A stretch of DNA of 49,874 nucleotides, taken from contig CAMOTB010000004.1 of NCBI GenBank assembly GCA_946625485.1, positions 1-49,874 of the forward strand. The letters run 5' to 3'. The notes beneath the pieces were generated by a model. That model was not told the DNA's origin. It worked only from the letters and a program-made list of their open reading frames with translations, and did no database searches. The DNA comes from an uncultured Bacteroidales bacterium (GTDB taxonomy: Bacteria; Bacteroidota; Bacteroidia; Bacteroidales; UBA932). Position 1 is the stretch's first letter. Each line of letters begins with the position of its first letter. Shown here one piece after another: positions 1 through 9,037 of this stretch. Position numbers and translations under genes: made by a program.

Positions 1-673
1 CCCGGGACTCTTGCCCCAGATCCTTGAAATAGGCTTTCAAACCGACGAGGCGCTCCTCCGAGTTATAGGAAATCACATTTCCGATGCTCATCGCGCTAAA
101 TACTGCAAAACGACCCTTTTCGGGACTCAGGCCATACATGATCCGACCCAGGATGCGTCCGCAGGCAAACTGGTTCGTCGCAAAGGAAGCAACGGGCGAA
201 GTGCCTTCCAGATAGGAATCCACGAACGCATAAGGGATACCACGGGCTTCGAGAGTCGCGCACAGTTCCAGGGTTTCTTCCCGGAAAGACGAGCCGATGA
301 TGACCCCATCCGGCGCGGACTGCTCAATAATCTCATAGGATGAGCGGCAGGAATAGATATCGAACTGATTGAAAAAGAAATACTTCAAGGATATCGACAC
401 GTCCTGCATCTCCTTGACGGCCCGCTCGATGCCTTCATAAATCGACCCCCAGTACTCTCCTGCAACCGGTGTCGGGATAGAAACGATGATCTTGTATTCG
501 CGAGCCGGAGGAAGATGCTGGGGATGCTTCTGGTCTATCATGGCCAAAACGGACTCGACAGCCTCCCGACTTTTCGGAGAGACGTTTCCCCGATTGTGCA
601 GTACACGGTCAACCGTGCCGGCCGAGACTCCGGCCATCCTTGCAATTTCCTTAATACTCACCGTTGTGGTCAT
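1..673 (-). CDS. LacI-family transcriptional regulator (C-terminus cut by window edge)
   Basis: The frame is open from an ATG at 673 to the window edge, 224 codons, and is missing from the ORF track because no stop is present. The N-terminus reads SIKEIARMAGVSAGTVDRVL, the LacI helix-turn-helix with the start of the hinge helix. A periplasmic-binding-protein-like effector domain follows (for example YKIIVSIPTPVAGEYWGSI). The family binds DNA as a dimer and responds to a small sugar or sugar derivative. It lies just past the end of the susCD operon on the same strand but has its own TATATTTG promoter box. A CTGTGC-N4-CTGTGC motif overlaps that box and recurs near susC, so autoregulation and control of the adjacent locus are inferred. 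The ligand is unknown. The effector domain is incomplete here. Confidence 0.9.
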   Translation of the reverse strand, partial: MTTTVSIKEIARMAGVSAGTVDRVLHNRGNVSPKSREAVESVLAMIDQKHPQHLPPAREYKIIVSIPTPVAGEYWGSIYEGIERAVKEMQDVSISLKYFFFNQFDIYSCRSSYEIIEQSAPDGVIIGSSFREETLELCATLEARGIPYAFVDSYLEGTSPVASFATNQFACGRILGRIMYGLSPEKGRFAVFSAMSIGNVISYNSEERLVGLKAYFKDLGQESR

Positions 674-686
674 CACTCAAATCGAT

Positions 687-709
687 CTGTGCACTTCTGT
701 GCAAATATA
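687..709 (-). promoter_or_regulatory. lacI promoter -7 box with overlapping candidate operator
   Basis: On the minus strand TATATTTG (702-709) fits the Bacteroidetes -7 consensus TAnnTTTG. Directly overlapping and downstream is CTGTGC-N4-CTGTGC (687-702, plus-strand reading), which also contains the inverted repeat TGCAC-ttct-GTGCA (690-703). The nearest -33-like TTTG is only 16 bases upstream, so the -33 element is weak. A repressor bound here would block its own promoter. The related motif at 16462-16477 supports a shared operator; this is inference from two sites. Confidence 0.55.
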
Positions 710-733
710 ACAAATTATAACAACTCAAAGAAA

Positions 734-3700
734 CTAGCGAGTCTTTACTTCCATCTTCCAATAAGCATTCGCATTGGTCGATCCGCTCCCCTGACCCATC
801 CTACACCCATGCAGGGACACACGCATCAGACGAGCCTCAGTGCCTGCCGGGAAAACGAATGTTTCCTGGTCGCCGGCATCATTCCCCTTGCCGGGAGAAA
901 GCACTTTGCCCATGACATGCCCCTTGCCGAGATTGTCCGGTGTCCATTCAGAAGAAGATACCTTGCGCCAGTGATAGCCGTCATCGGACACTTCAAAATC
1001 AAAATAGTATTGCCGGCGAGACTGCGTATTGCGGCAATAACCCATCGTTACGGACTCCACGGCCACAGGCTTGTCACCCAGATAGAACTGCACCCAGGGG
1101 TTGCCGGAGCGGCTCCAGGAAGTCCTGGGATTTCCATCCGCCAGGGCGGCCACATCCTCCGGACCGCTGTCAGAAGCGCTGACCGGCTCCTTGGATACGG
1201 ACTCGAATTCCACCTCATAGCTGACGGGATATCTGCCGGGTGCAGACGTATGGATGAGGACCGACGAGGATGAAGTCTCGTAAGCGATCCGGACTTGCCC
1301 GGCAGCACTGGCTTTGACGGCAGGCACATCCGTACAGTCGATATCAAGCGGAACGAGATAATGCGTCACTTCCGGATCGAAAGACTTCAGCGGCTTGCCT
1401 CCGACGCGAAGGGACGAAAGGAAAGCGAATCGTTCTGTAAAACCGACGGAACGGTCTTCTGCGACACCGGGAGTCCGCTCGCCGGCACGCTCAACCGCAT
1501 CATTCCCCAGACGATCGGAGAGTTGCTGAAGATACAGACTCCGCGGCGTCATTCTGGTGCCCGTAGAATACTCATAAGCCCGATAATTGGGGACATGTCC
1601 CGGATCCACGGCCTCCATTACGAACGGGAGACGGTCGGACTCGGAAGATTGTCCAAACAAATAATTGGGAGTCAATCCATTGCGGCTGATAATAAATTTC
1701 CCTTCACAATTGTAAAGCACATAGTTGGAGCCGGCCCATCCGTGCGCCGTGCCATTGTTCCAACGGTTCTGGACATAGATGCGGCTCCGGACATTGTCGA
1801 ACAAACCGGCAGAAGACCAGCGGAGATGAGGTTCACTGGCGTCAAACTGATAATCCGCACTGCAGTCCAGGAAAACATTGGGGCCATTGACCTGTCCCAT
1901 GACAATGAAAGCGTGCCGGGTATAGCGGGCATAACAGCGGTTGTTCAGCACGAAAGAAGCTCCCGAATTGGAAAAACTGTAACGCCGCTCTCCTCCCGTA
2001 CCGCTGACCGGCTCCAGGCAGTTGACATCCTGGACGGTGATTCTCCGGGACTTTCCTGCAAGTGAAACGGCCACGTCGATGTGATACGTCGTCACATTAC
2101 GGATCCAGGCGTCCTCGACACCACGGGCCATTACGCCTACCTGCGCATGGCATTCATCGCTGTAATACTTATATTCGATGCCGAAGGCAGAGTTTTCACC
2201 GGTCTGGGACTTATCGAAAGATGACAGCATCTGGATGTTTTCGATACCGACCCGGGAAAGACGGTCCGGATTCTCATAGAGACTCAGCGTCGAGATCCCG
2301 TACTGCATGTCCAGCGGGTCTCCCAGGGGTTCCTTCAGGGTTATGGTACCCTCTGCCTTGCTGACGGAAGAAACGGTTCTTTCCACTGCATTTCCCTGAT
2401 AGTACTTGTCGAGGCGGCCGTCGTGCGCCCACTGGTTGACGGACAATACGCCTGGAGCCTCCGTGATGGCGTCCATCTTGAGATCTGCCGCCCAAGCGGC
2501 ATTGGCCCCGCGGACGATCTGCACGTTGTCCCCGGGATGGAAGGCAGACACATCCGAAAGATGAAGTTTCGTTGCGCCGGCCGGAACATATTGGTCCAAG
2601 ATTTCAACAGCCGAACGGCTCTTTCCTTCCTGTCCGCCGGAAATGTTGAATATACCCACGCTCTTGTCGTAGGCATCGCTTATCCAGGTCGCTACAAGGC
2701 GGGTCACACCAGCCGGCTTATGCCCAAGTTGCGAATAATCCCGCCAATTGTCAGGTCCCAGCGGCGCATCGTGCTTCTCGATCATAGCTGCACCGTCCCC
2801 TTCGCCACGGACCACGATTCCAGAAGCCCGGATGTATAATGGCCTGGCGATGCGATAGGTCCCCGCCTTGAGAAGCAGCGCACCGCGGAATCCATCACCG
2901 TCCATCGGCGCTAGGGAAAGAAGATCGATTGCCTTCTGGATCCGAGCGGCATCGTCCGCATTTTCCAAAGGGGAAAGCGTGATGCAGACCGGAACCACGG
3001 GCAGCCGCACACCGCCGCCCATATATCCGGCAGAAGAGAAATCCGGCACGCGATTACCCTTGTAGTCCGGGACATAGGAAAGATGGCCATCCGTCAGGGA
3101 AAGGGCCGGGTATTGCTCCTCGCGCCCCTTCCACTCACTTCCGACCACGGTGAAACAGCGCCTGTCATACACTTTGCCGCCGTCCGGACCGGTCAAGGTA
3201 AACAACACCTCGCAAAAGCCCGCATCCGCGGGAATGACGCCGTTGAAACAAACGGTGCCGCTCTCACCCCGGGCCAGCCGCCGCGTCACTCGGGCAAGCG
3301 GTTTTCCTCCGCATTGCAGGACAGCATCGACTTCCAGGTCACGGGCCGCCTCCAGGTAATAGGAGGGCCAGGATTCACCGGCGAACGCCAGTGCGGGAAA
3401 ACCGGGGGACAGGGTCATCCGGCCGCCGGACGGAATGATGTCCGCCCAGGCGTGACGCTCCTGCGCAGGCCGCGGCAGGTTTCCCTGCACCCGCTCCCTG
3501 CGGAAGGGCATCAGCTCATAGATTTCGACCGTACTCTGCTGCGCCTTGCCGGAAACCATGATGTAGCGAGCCTCGACGGGTGAGTCCAGCGTCTTGATAA
3601 ACAACTTGTTGCCATTGGCATCAGGCAGGTCGGACGCATTTTGCCGAAACAAAGGAATCCAGTCCTGGGGAGGTGAATAGCGGTCCAGCCCCGCCTTTCC

Positions 3701-6019
3701 GTCGCGCCCGGCATCCGACAGTGAGGCCCAAACCGCTCCATCGCAAGAATAACTCACCATATAGGTCCCGTCCTCCAGGCGCTTGCGGAGATTACCCACG
3801 GAAGTGCCCCAGGCGATTCCGAGGGCATCGATGCGTTGTACGGAGCCTAAATCCACGGCCAGCCAAACCAATGACTTGTCCGGAGATCCGGTCTGGGACT
3901 TGTCGAACGCCATTCCTGTCCCGGACGTACCGGTGGTAATACCATCAAAGGCACTCGTTTTCGAAGTGCCTTTGGACAGGGAGCTGACCTTGATCCGGTC
4001 AGCAGGAACACCCTTTGCAAGATGGATCAGGGAATCGCGCCAGACTTGCACGGGAAGGCAGATGTCCACCCCACCGATCCCTTTCAGTGTCAGGACGTCC
4101 CCATCCTGCAGTTCCTCGCTGCCCAGCCGCGGACGGCCCGTAGGGGAGGTGGCGGACACGTGGGCACCGGGAGGCAGGCCCAGATAGCCGCCCAGGGACT
4201 CCAGACTGACATCGCCAGGTAGGGTGACAGCCGGGTTTTTCGTCGCTTCGAAGGCCTCGCGGACCTTCTGCAGATAATGGAGGGTTTCCTCGTAGGGAGG
4301 CGTATCGAGCGACCCGGGGGCCCCTTCGTCTTTATTGACCCACAGCAGTTCGATCGGGATGTAGCCCCGGTACGGGCTCATCCGGATGTCCCGTGCCACC
4401 CGCAGGAAGTCCATCGGAATGGACGTTTCGGCGCCGGCCGGTTTCTTTTTCAGCTGGAAATTGGTCGTGTAGGGGAGGACCAGGGCGATATCCCGGTACC
4501 AGTCATAGTTGCGGGCATCCGTGCTCATGAAGTCGCGGTAGAAGCCCGTGTCATTGATGATGCCCACATTGTCTCGGTCGATCCAAGCGAGTGTCTGGAT
4601 GACCTGGTTGGCCGTCGCGAGCATGCCGCCGTGATTCTGCAGCCCGATCTTAACCGAAGGGTAATGGTCGCGGGCGAAGTCGGCCACTTCCTGCACAGCA
4701 GGAACGATACGCTCCCGGGCGATCTTCTCCCAGCCTTCCCGGCGGATGTCCGCGGGCGGCGGTCCTGCGAAAATACGGATGACAGGGGCACCCATTTCAT
4801 GGGCGATCTTGATCCAGAACTTGATCCGTTCGATATCCGTCGCCCTTCTGGCGGCGTTGGGATCGGCGAAATTATTCTGGATGCCGGTGCCGCTGATGGC
4901 GATGTGTTTCTTTTCGCAAAGCCGGCGCAGCTCCCGAGCATACTTGACAATCTCCGCCTCAGGGCGGGTCGGCATCGATGTATTGCTATATCCGGGGATA
5001 TAGTAGCACGTGATGTCAACGGCATCGAAACCGGCCTTCGCCGCCCATTCGATGCAACTCTTCGTATCCAGCGCAGGAGCACCGGAAGAGTTGCCGAGCC
5101 AGGCATTCAGGTTCTGGTTGAAAGTATAAAGATTGAGGCTGAACTTATAGTCCCCCGTATAGTATCCGCCACTGAAATCCTTGCCGCTTCTGTCGAAGTG
5201 GTCCAGCAGGTGTTCGCGGACATGGTCCAGGTCGGCATCCACGTAGGGAGCCGCGGAGGCGGCACGCGGGAGCGTATCGCCATTGACGGCTGAGAACTCG
5301 AAGGCGCTCCAGTCCAGTTCGCGGCAATTGGACGGATCCAGATAGCGCCCGTATGTCGCTTTGTCCGGAACATATATGACCAGGGAAGACACGCGTTCGA
5401 ACCACAGTCCCTCCTTCCCTTCGGGCCTGACCGCCACGGGCGGTGCACCGAGATGCAATTCGTTCAAATGGGTGCAATAGTAAAAAACTCGTGACCCGAG
5501 TTCCTCCAGGGAAGGAAGGTAAACGCGGGACAGGGCGGAGTTGCTGCTGCCCTTGGCCTGTGCGAAAGCCTGCACGCCGACCTTCGTGACGGACGGCAGG
5601 TCCGCAATCTCCAAGCCGCTGCAGAGGCTGAATGCCTTTGAACTGATTTCTCGGGTCCGCTCCAGGCGCACGGCGCGCAGGCTGGCAAGCCCTTCGAAGG
5701 CGGATTTCGGCACCTTGGACCCGGTGAAGTCGGCCTGTCCTTCAGCAACGAGCACCTCCAGCGAGAGCAGGTTCTCCTTGATGAAACGGCAGTCGGCGGC
5801 AGAGATCTCTCCCCCGCTGACCACCAGTTTCAACAATTGCGAATAATCCGCGAATGCGGCATCCACCTTGTCTTTCAGGGAGCCGGGGACGAGGTTGCTT
5901 ACCGTCAGCGTACGGTCTGCAGGGACCTGGAAGGCTGCATCCTCCCCTTGCTTCTCGCCGGCATACGCACCCACCGACAGGAGGCAGATAGACAAAACGG
6001 TCCAGATTATCTTTTTCAT
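734..6019 (-). CDS. Giant secreted multidomain protein: LRR, TIM barrel, discoidin-like, beta-helix
   Basis: The protein has 1761 residues from the ATG at 6019, which gives a clean signal peptide (MKKIIWTVLSICLLSVGAYA). The ORF track starts 12 bases earlier at a GTG that overlaps the upstream TGA. Domains, by rough residue: BspA-like leucine-rich repeats (60-230); a xylose-isomerase-like TIM barrel (300-590); a discoidin/F5-8C-like sandwich (680-840); a right-handed beta-helix of pectate-lyase type (1020-1455, opening DDAARIQKAIDLL and LLKAGTYRI); and a second F5-8C-like domain at the C-terminus (1610-1761). In the barrel, the places where a related metal enzyme has E/D/H/E appear to hold Q (IGLQNHGG), D (NDTGF), Q (NFQLK) and E (IPIELLW). 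It is the last gene of the susCD operon and probably acts at the cell surface or in the periplasm on the imported polymer. The domains are recognised by pattern; the activity is unknown. Confidence 0.8.
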   Translation of the reverse strand: MKKIIWTVLSICLLSVGAYAGEKQGEDAAFQVPADRTLTVSNLVPGSLKDKVDAAFADYSQLLKLVVSGGEISAADCRFIKENLLSLEVLVAEGQADFTGSKVPKSAFEGLASLRAVRLERTREISSKAFSLCSGLEIADLPSVTKVGVQAFAQAKGSSNSALSRVYLPSLEELGSRVFYYCTHLNELHLGAPPVAVRPEGKEGLWFERVSSLVIYVPDKATYGRYLDPSNCRELDWSAFEFSAVNGDTLPRAASAAPYVDADLDHVREHLLDHFDRSGKDFSGGYYTGDYKFSLNLYTFNQNLNAWLGNSSGAPALDTKSCIEWAAKAGFDAVDITCYYIPGYSNTSMPTRPEAEIVKYARELRRLCEKKHIAISGTGIQNNFADPNAARRATDIERIKFWIKIAHEMGAPVIRIFAGPPPADIRREGWEKIARERIVPAVQEVADFARDHYPSVKIGLQNHGGMLATANQVIQTLAWIDRDNVGIINDTGFYRDFMSTDARNYDWYRDIALVLPYTTNFQLKKKPAGAETSIPMDFLRVARDIRMSPYRGYIPIELLWVNKDEGAPGSLDTPPYEETLHYLQKVREAFEATKNPAVTLPGDVSLESLGGYLGLPPGAHVSATSPTGRPRLGSEELQDGDVLTLKGIGGVDICLPVQVWRDSLIHLAKGVPADRIKVSSLSKGTSKTSAFDGITTGTSGTGMAFDKSQTGSPDKSLVWLAVDLGSVQRIDALGIAWGTSVGNLRKRLEDGTYMVSYSCDGAVWASLSDAGRDGKAGLDRYSPPQDWIPLFRQNASDLPDANGNKLFIKTLDSPVEARYIMVSGKAQQSTVEIYELMPFRRERVQGNLPRPAQERHAWADIIPSGGRMTLSPGFPALAFAGESWPSYYLEAARDLEVDAVLQCGGKPLARVTRRLARGESGTVCFNGVIPADAGFCEVLFTLTGPDGGKVYDRRCFTVVGSEWKGREEQYPALSLTDGHLSYVPDYKGNRVPDFSSAGYMGGGVRLPVVPVCITLSPLENADDAARIQKAIDLLSLAPMDGDGFRGALLLKAGTYRIARPLYIRASGIVVRGEGDGAAMIEKHDAPLGPDNWRDYSQLGHKPAGVTRLVATWISDAYDKSVGIFNISGGQEGKSRSAVEILDQYVPAGATKLHLSDVSAFHPGDNVQIVRGANAAWAADLKMDAITEAPGVLSVNQWAHDGRLDKYYQGNAVERTVSSVSKAEGTITLKEPLGDPLDMQYGISTLSLYENPDRLSRVGIENIQMLSSFDKSQTGENSAFGIEYKYYSDECHAQVGVMARGVEDAWIRNVTTYHIDVAVSLAGKSRRITVQDVNCLEPVSGTGGERRYSFSNSGASFVLNNRCYARYTRHAFIVMGQVNGPNVFLDCSADYQFDASEPHLRWSSAGLFDNVRSRIYVQNRWNNGTAHGWAGSNYVLYNCEGKFIISRNGLTPNYLFGQSSESDRLPFVMEAVDPGHVPNYRAYEYSTGTRMTPRSLYLQQLSDRLGNDAVERAGERTPGVAEDRSVGFTERFAFLSSLRVGGKPLKSFDPEVTHYLVPLDIDCTDVPAVKASAAGQVRIAYETSSSSVLIHTSAPGRYPVSYEVEFESVSKEPVSASDSGPEDVAALADGNPRTSWSRSGNPWVQFYLGDKPVAVESVTMGYCRNTQSRRQYYFDFEVSDDGYHWRKVSSSEWTPDNLGKGHVMGKVLSPGKGNDAGDQETFVFPAGTEARLMRVSLHGCRMGQGSGSTNANAYWKMEVKTR

Positions 6020-6027
6020 GGTATTGA

Positions 6028-8187
6028 TCACTGGGCGTTACCGTAAATGGCGAACTTATTGTCCTTGGCCAGGCCGAACTTGCCGGCAGAGGCCGTGCTA
6101 TACGGCACGAGGCGGAAAGTCACCACGCTGCCGGCAGGGATCGCCTTGAAGAAATCCATCTTCCCGAGCGGAACGGTGCCGGCAGACACCTCCGTCGTCG
6201 AGCAGGTGAAGAAGGAAGTGAACTCTCCGCCATTGAGCGAATACAGGAAGTTCACATCGAAGTCGCCGCTCGCCGAACGGAAGGCGAAATCCAGGCCGCT
6301 CAAGGCGAGCGTCGTGCCGGACGCGACGGTGAGGGTGGTCTCATAATACTGGACCTGCGCACCGCCCGCGTTGACATCCCAGCCGGTCGCGCCCCAGTCG
6401 CCGGACCACTTGGTCGCGCTTTTGTTTGACGCACTCGCATTCAGGGTTAGGGCAGACACGCCGACGGCGGAAGGATTGGTGTTCTCGTCGCAGTTCAGCA
6501 AGTCGGGGATGTTATTCTTGGGCACGTTGGCGGTCGTCGGGATCCAATAGACGTTGAAATTGCCGACGGTCGGGACGAACGGCGCAGCCACGACGGCCGT
6601 GCAGGAATTGTCCGTCAGGGCGGTAATCCCGTTGACCGTGAAGACGACCTCTCCCTCGGCGGCGGGCGTGCCGGACACGGCGAAACGGATAGAGCCGTTG
6701 CCGGCCGCCACGGTGACGTCGGATAGGGTCTCGACCGTAATTCCTTCGGCACCGGGGCCGCTGACGGCCACGGTCAGTTCACCCGCGAGTACGGAATTGT
6801 CACCATTCTTATAAGGGACTTCGACCGCACACCCGGAGATATCTTCCCCAACCGTCATCATACCGGAGAAAACCGGTTTGAGGAAAGTCAGGTCCAGCAG
6901 GGACTCGAAACGGGCGGATGTCAGGGCGGCGTCCTCGAGCATCAGGATGCATCCGGACCCGTCGGCAAGCACGATACCGCTGACGGTACCGCTGCCACGG
7001 CCGGGCGCCTCGGTGGCCAGGCCCGAAACGGCAGGAACGAAGACATCGTACGAAACCGTGCTGCCTTCCACCTCCAGCGTAAACTTGGGAGCGGAGCCCC
7101 AGGAGGGGTAGGACGCTGCGTCGAGGTAGATCATCAGCAATTGCGTCTTCTCGACCGCGACATACATGTTCTCATACGCGCCCAGGTCGGTGTGGGCGAT
7201 GACGACCGGCTCCAGCGTATTGCCGGAAGACAGGGTCTTGACCTCGCCAATGATGGAAGATAGGGTCAATGCGCCCGACTTGGATAGTTCCATGGCGGCA
7301 CCCTTCGCGCGGATGGACAGGCGGTCACCGGCCTTGACACCCTCCACGCCGCTGACGGTAACCACGTCGCCGGGGTTGTTGCCATCCTGCAACAGCACTC
7401 GGGCGGTCGTAATGTCGGCCGCTTTGGTGGATGTCAGGGGGAACACCTTGCTCACGACACCCTCGACCAAAAGGTTGTCTGCAACCGTCGAAGCGCCGGC
7501 GGCCGCTGCCTCCCGCAGACTGGCGATTCTCGCCACGACGGGCGCCTTGTCCGTCGTGAAGGTGACCGTCGGTCCTGTATAGGTCTGCCCGTCCGTCGTC
7601 GTCAAATATGCGCGGACCTCATAGGAGGTTTCCGGACTGAGATCCTGCAGGCGGAGCGAGTAACTGCCCGGAGCGGTCGCTTCAGCAATTGCGTGGTTCG
7701 TCGTAACACCGCCGCCCGTCAGGGAAATGCCGGCCTCGGCGACCGAGATCTCTCCGGAATACTTCCAAGACATCCCGAGCGTAGCCGAGTTCTCATCCAC
7801 GGCGGTGGCTTCCGACGTCGTAAGGACGGGGACGCCCGTTTGCATGATGACAATGTCGCTGACGGCAGCCGATGCATTGAGCATCAGAACCGTCTGGCGG
7901 AAATCACCGTCGAGGGCATCCACCCGGACAGTAATCTCGCTTTCACCCTTTTCTCCACCGGAGACGGACACCCGGCACCATTCAGCGTCGGACTCATTGA
8001 GCAGCGTGGCCGTATAGGCCCGGTTCGTACTGACCTTGATGGTCTGCGAGCCCCCCTCCCGGGGAAAGACGATCTCGGACAGGTCCGATTTCATCTCCGG
8101 CTTGGTCGGAAGCGAGTTGGTCTGGTCGCACGAGAGCAGGGCGAACAGCAGCGCAATACCGGTCAACAGATACTTGAAAGACTTCAT
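6028..8187 (-). CDS. BACON/FN3-domain surface lipoprotein, probable glycan-binding protein
   Basis: This 719-residue protein starts with a lipoprotein signal (ALLSC, Cys20). A BACON-like domain follows (about 33-115: LSEIVFPREGGSQTIKVSTN), then an FN3-like domain (118-215: SPETSYEVRAYLTT), a DUF5689-like OB-fold region (about 225-420), and C-terminal beta-sandwich modules ending in KFGLAKDNKFAIYGN. Such proteins occur in polysaccharide-utilisation loci next to SusD as extra surface glycan-binding proteins. No catalytic motif is visible. It lies 10 bases after the TIM-barrel gene, and its TGA overlaps the alternative GTG start of the giant protein, so the two are probably co-translated. The ligand is not predictable from the sequence. 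Confidence 0.8.
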   Translation of the reverse strand: MKSFKYLLTGIALLFALLSCDQTNSLPTKPEMKSDLSEIVFPREGGSQTIKVSTNRAYTATLLNESDAEWCRVSVSGGEKGESEITVRVDALDGDFRQTVLMLNASAAVSDIVIMQTGVPVLTTSEATAVDENSATLGMSWKYSGEISVAEAGISLTGGGVTTNHAIAEATAPGSYSLRLQDLSPETSYEVRAYLTTTDGQTYTGPTVTFTTDKAPVVARIASLREAAAAGASTVADNLLVEGVVSKVFPLTSTKAADITTARVLLQDGNNPGDVVTVSGVEGVKAGDRLSIRAKGAAMELSKSGALTLSSIIGEVKTLSSGNTLEPVVIAHTDLGAYENMYVAVEKTQLLMIYLDAASYPSWGSAPKFTLEVEGSTVSYDVFVPAVSGLATEAPGRGSGTVSGIVLADGSGCILMLEDAALTSARFESLLDLTFLKPVFSGMMTVGEDISGCAVEVPYKNGDNSVLAGELTVAVSGPGAEGITVETLSDVTVAAGNGSIRFAVSGTPAAEGEVVFTVNGITALTDNSCTAVVAAPFVPTVGNFNVYWIPTTANVPKNNIPDLLNCDENTNPSAVGVSALTLNASASNKSATKWSGDWGATGWDVNAGGAQVQYYETTLTVASGTTLALSGLDFAFRSASGDFDVNFLYSLNGGEFTSFFTCSTTEVSAGTVPLGKMDFFKAIPAGSVVTFRLVPYSTASAGKFGLAKDNKFAIYGNAQ

Positions 8188-8197
8188 AATAAACGTT

Positions 8198-9037
8198 TTA
8201 AATATATTTCATCTCTAATTTGTCAAGATAATCCCGGACCCTTCCGCAGGCAAGGGCGAACTGTTCTCCGGAGGTCGTTCCGCCGAACCGTCCGCCGCCG
8301 GACAGATGGGGTTCCAGGGTCAGGAAACCATCATACCCTTCTTCAGAAAGTGCGGATAGCAATCCAGGGATGCAGCCGTCGCCATCGCCGGGCAGGGTGC
8401 CGGCCCGGGTATGGCCGGCCGTCCAGTCCTTAAGGTGGACGTGCCCTACGTATGGACGCATCAGCGGCCAGCATGTCTGTATGCCGTCCGTAATGCCTTC
8501 GCCCCAGACAAAGTTGCCAGGGTCATAGACGAGGGCCAGGGTTTCGCCCCCGAAGCGCGCCCCTAGGGCGGCACAGTTGCGGGCCGAATGGCCGTATACC
8601 GCCGATTCGTTTTCAAGAAGGAGCCGCACGCCGTAGGTGCGGGCCACCTCCACCATCCGGGCGAAACGCTCGAATACGCGTTCCTCGACGGTCGCTTCGT
8701 CCCCATCTGGATAGAAACTGAACACCCGCACGTTGGGCGTGCCGAGGATCCCGGCCTGGCGACAGACATGACCGAGCCGTTCGAGCACGGGCTTCAGGGG
8801 CTCGGACAGCGGAGACTTGCCGATCGGGGAAGCGACGGCGCTGACACCGATACCGGCCTCGCGCAGGCGTCCGGCCACGATTCGCGTCTGTTCCGCGGAA
8901 AGCGTCGTGACATTCAAGCCGTCGACGATGCGCAGCTCGATCCAGCCCACGCCAAGGAATGCGGCCAGAGCAATCTGGCCTTGCAGATCCTCGTGCGCCT
9001 CATCGGCAAACATGCTGATTTTGACTCTTCTATCCAT
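8198..9037 (-). CDS. Sugar phosphate isomerase/epimerase-like TIM-barrel enzyme
   Basis: The product is 279 residues with no signal peptide, so it is cytoplasmic. It belongs to the xylose-isomerase-like (AP endonuclease 2) TIM-barrel family. The usual divalent-metal ligands are all visible: E142 (LLLENES), D172 (VYDPGN), H201 (HVHLKD) and E242 (LTLEPH). Members isomerise or epimerise sugars, and some act on 3-keto-sugars or eliminate 3-keto-glycosides. Its place between an Nramp-like transporter (the start directly abuts that gene's stop codon) and a surface lipoprotein, with an oxidoreductase two genes upstream, suggests it processes the oxidised sugar. Reaction and substrate are inference. 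Confidence 0.85.
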   Translation of the reverse strand: MDRRVKISMFADEAHEDLQGQIALAAFLGVGWIELRIVDGLNVTTLSAEQTRIVAGRLREAGIGVSAVASPIGKSPLSEPLKPVLERLGHVCRQAGILGTPNVRVFSFYPDGDEATVEERVFERFARMVEVARTYGVRLLLENESAVYGHSARNCAALGARFGGETLALVYDPGNFVWGEGITDGIQTCWPLMRPYVGHVHLKDWTAGHTRAGTLPGDGDGCIPGLLSALSEEGYDGFLTLEPHLSGGGRFGGTTSGEQFALACGRVRDYLDKLEMKYI

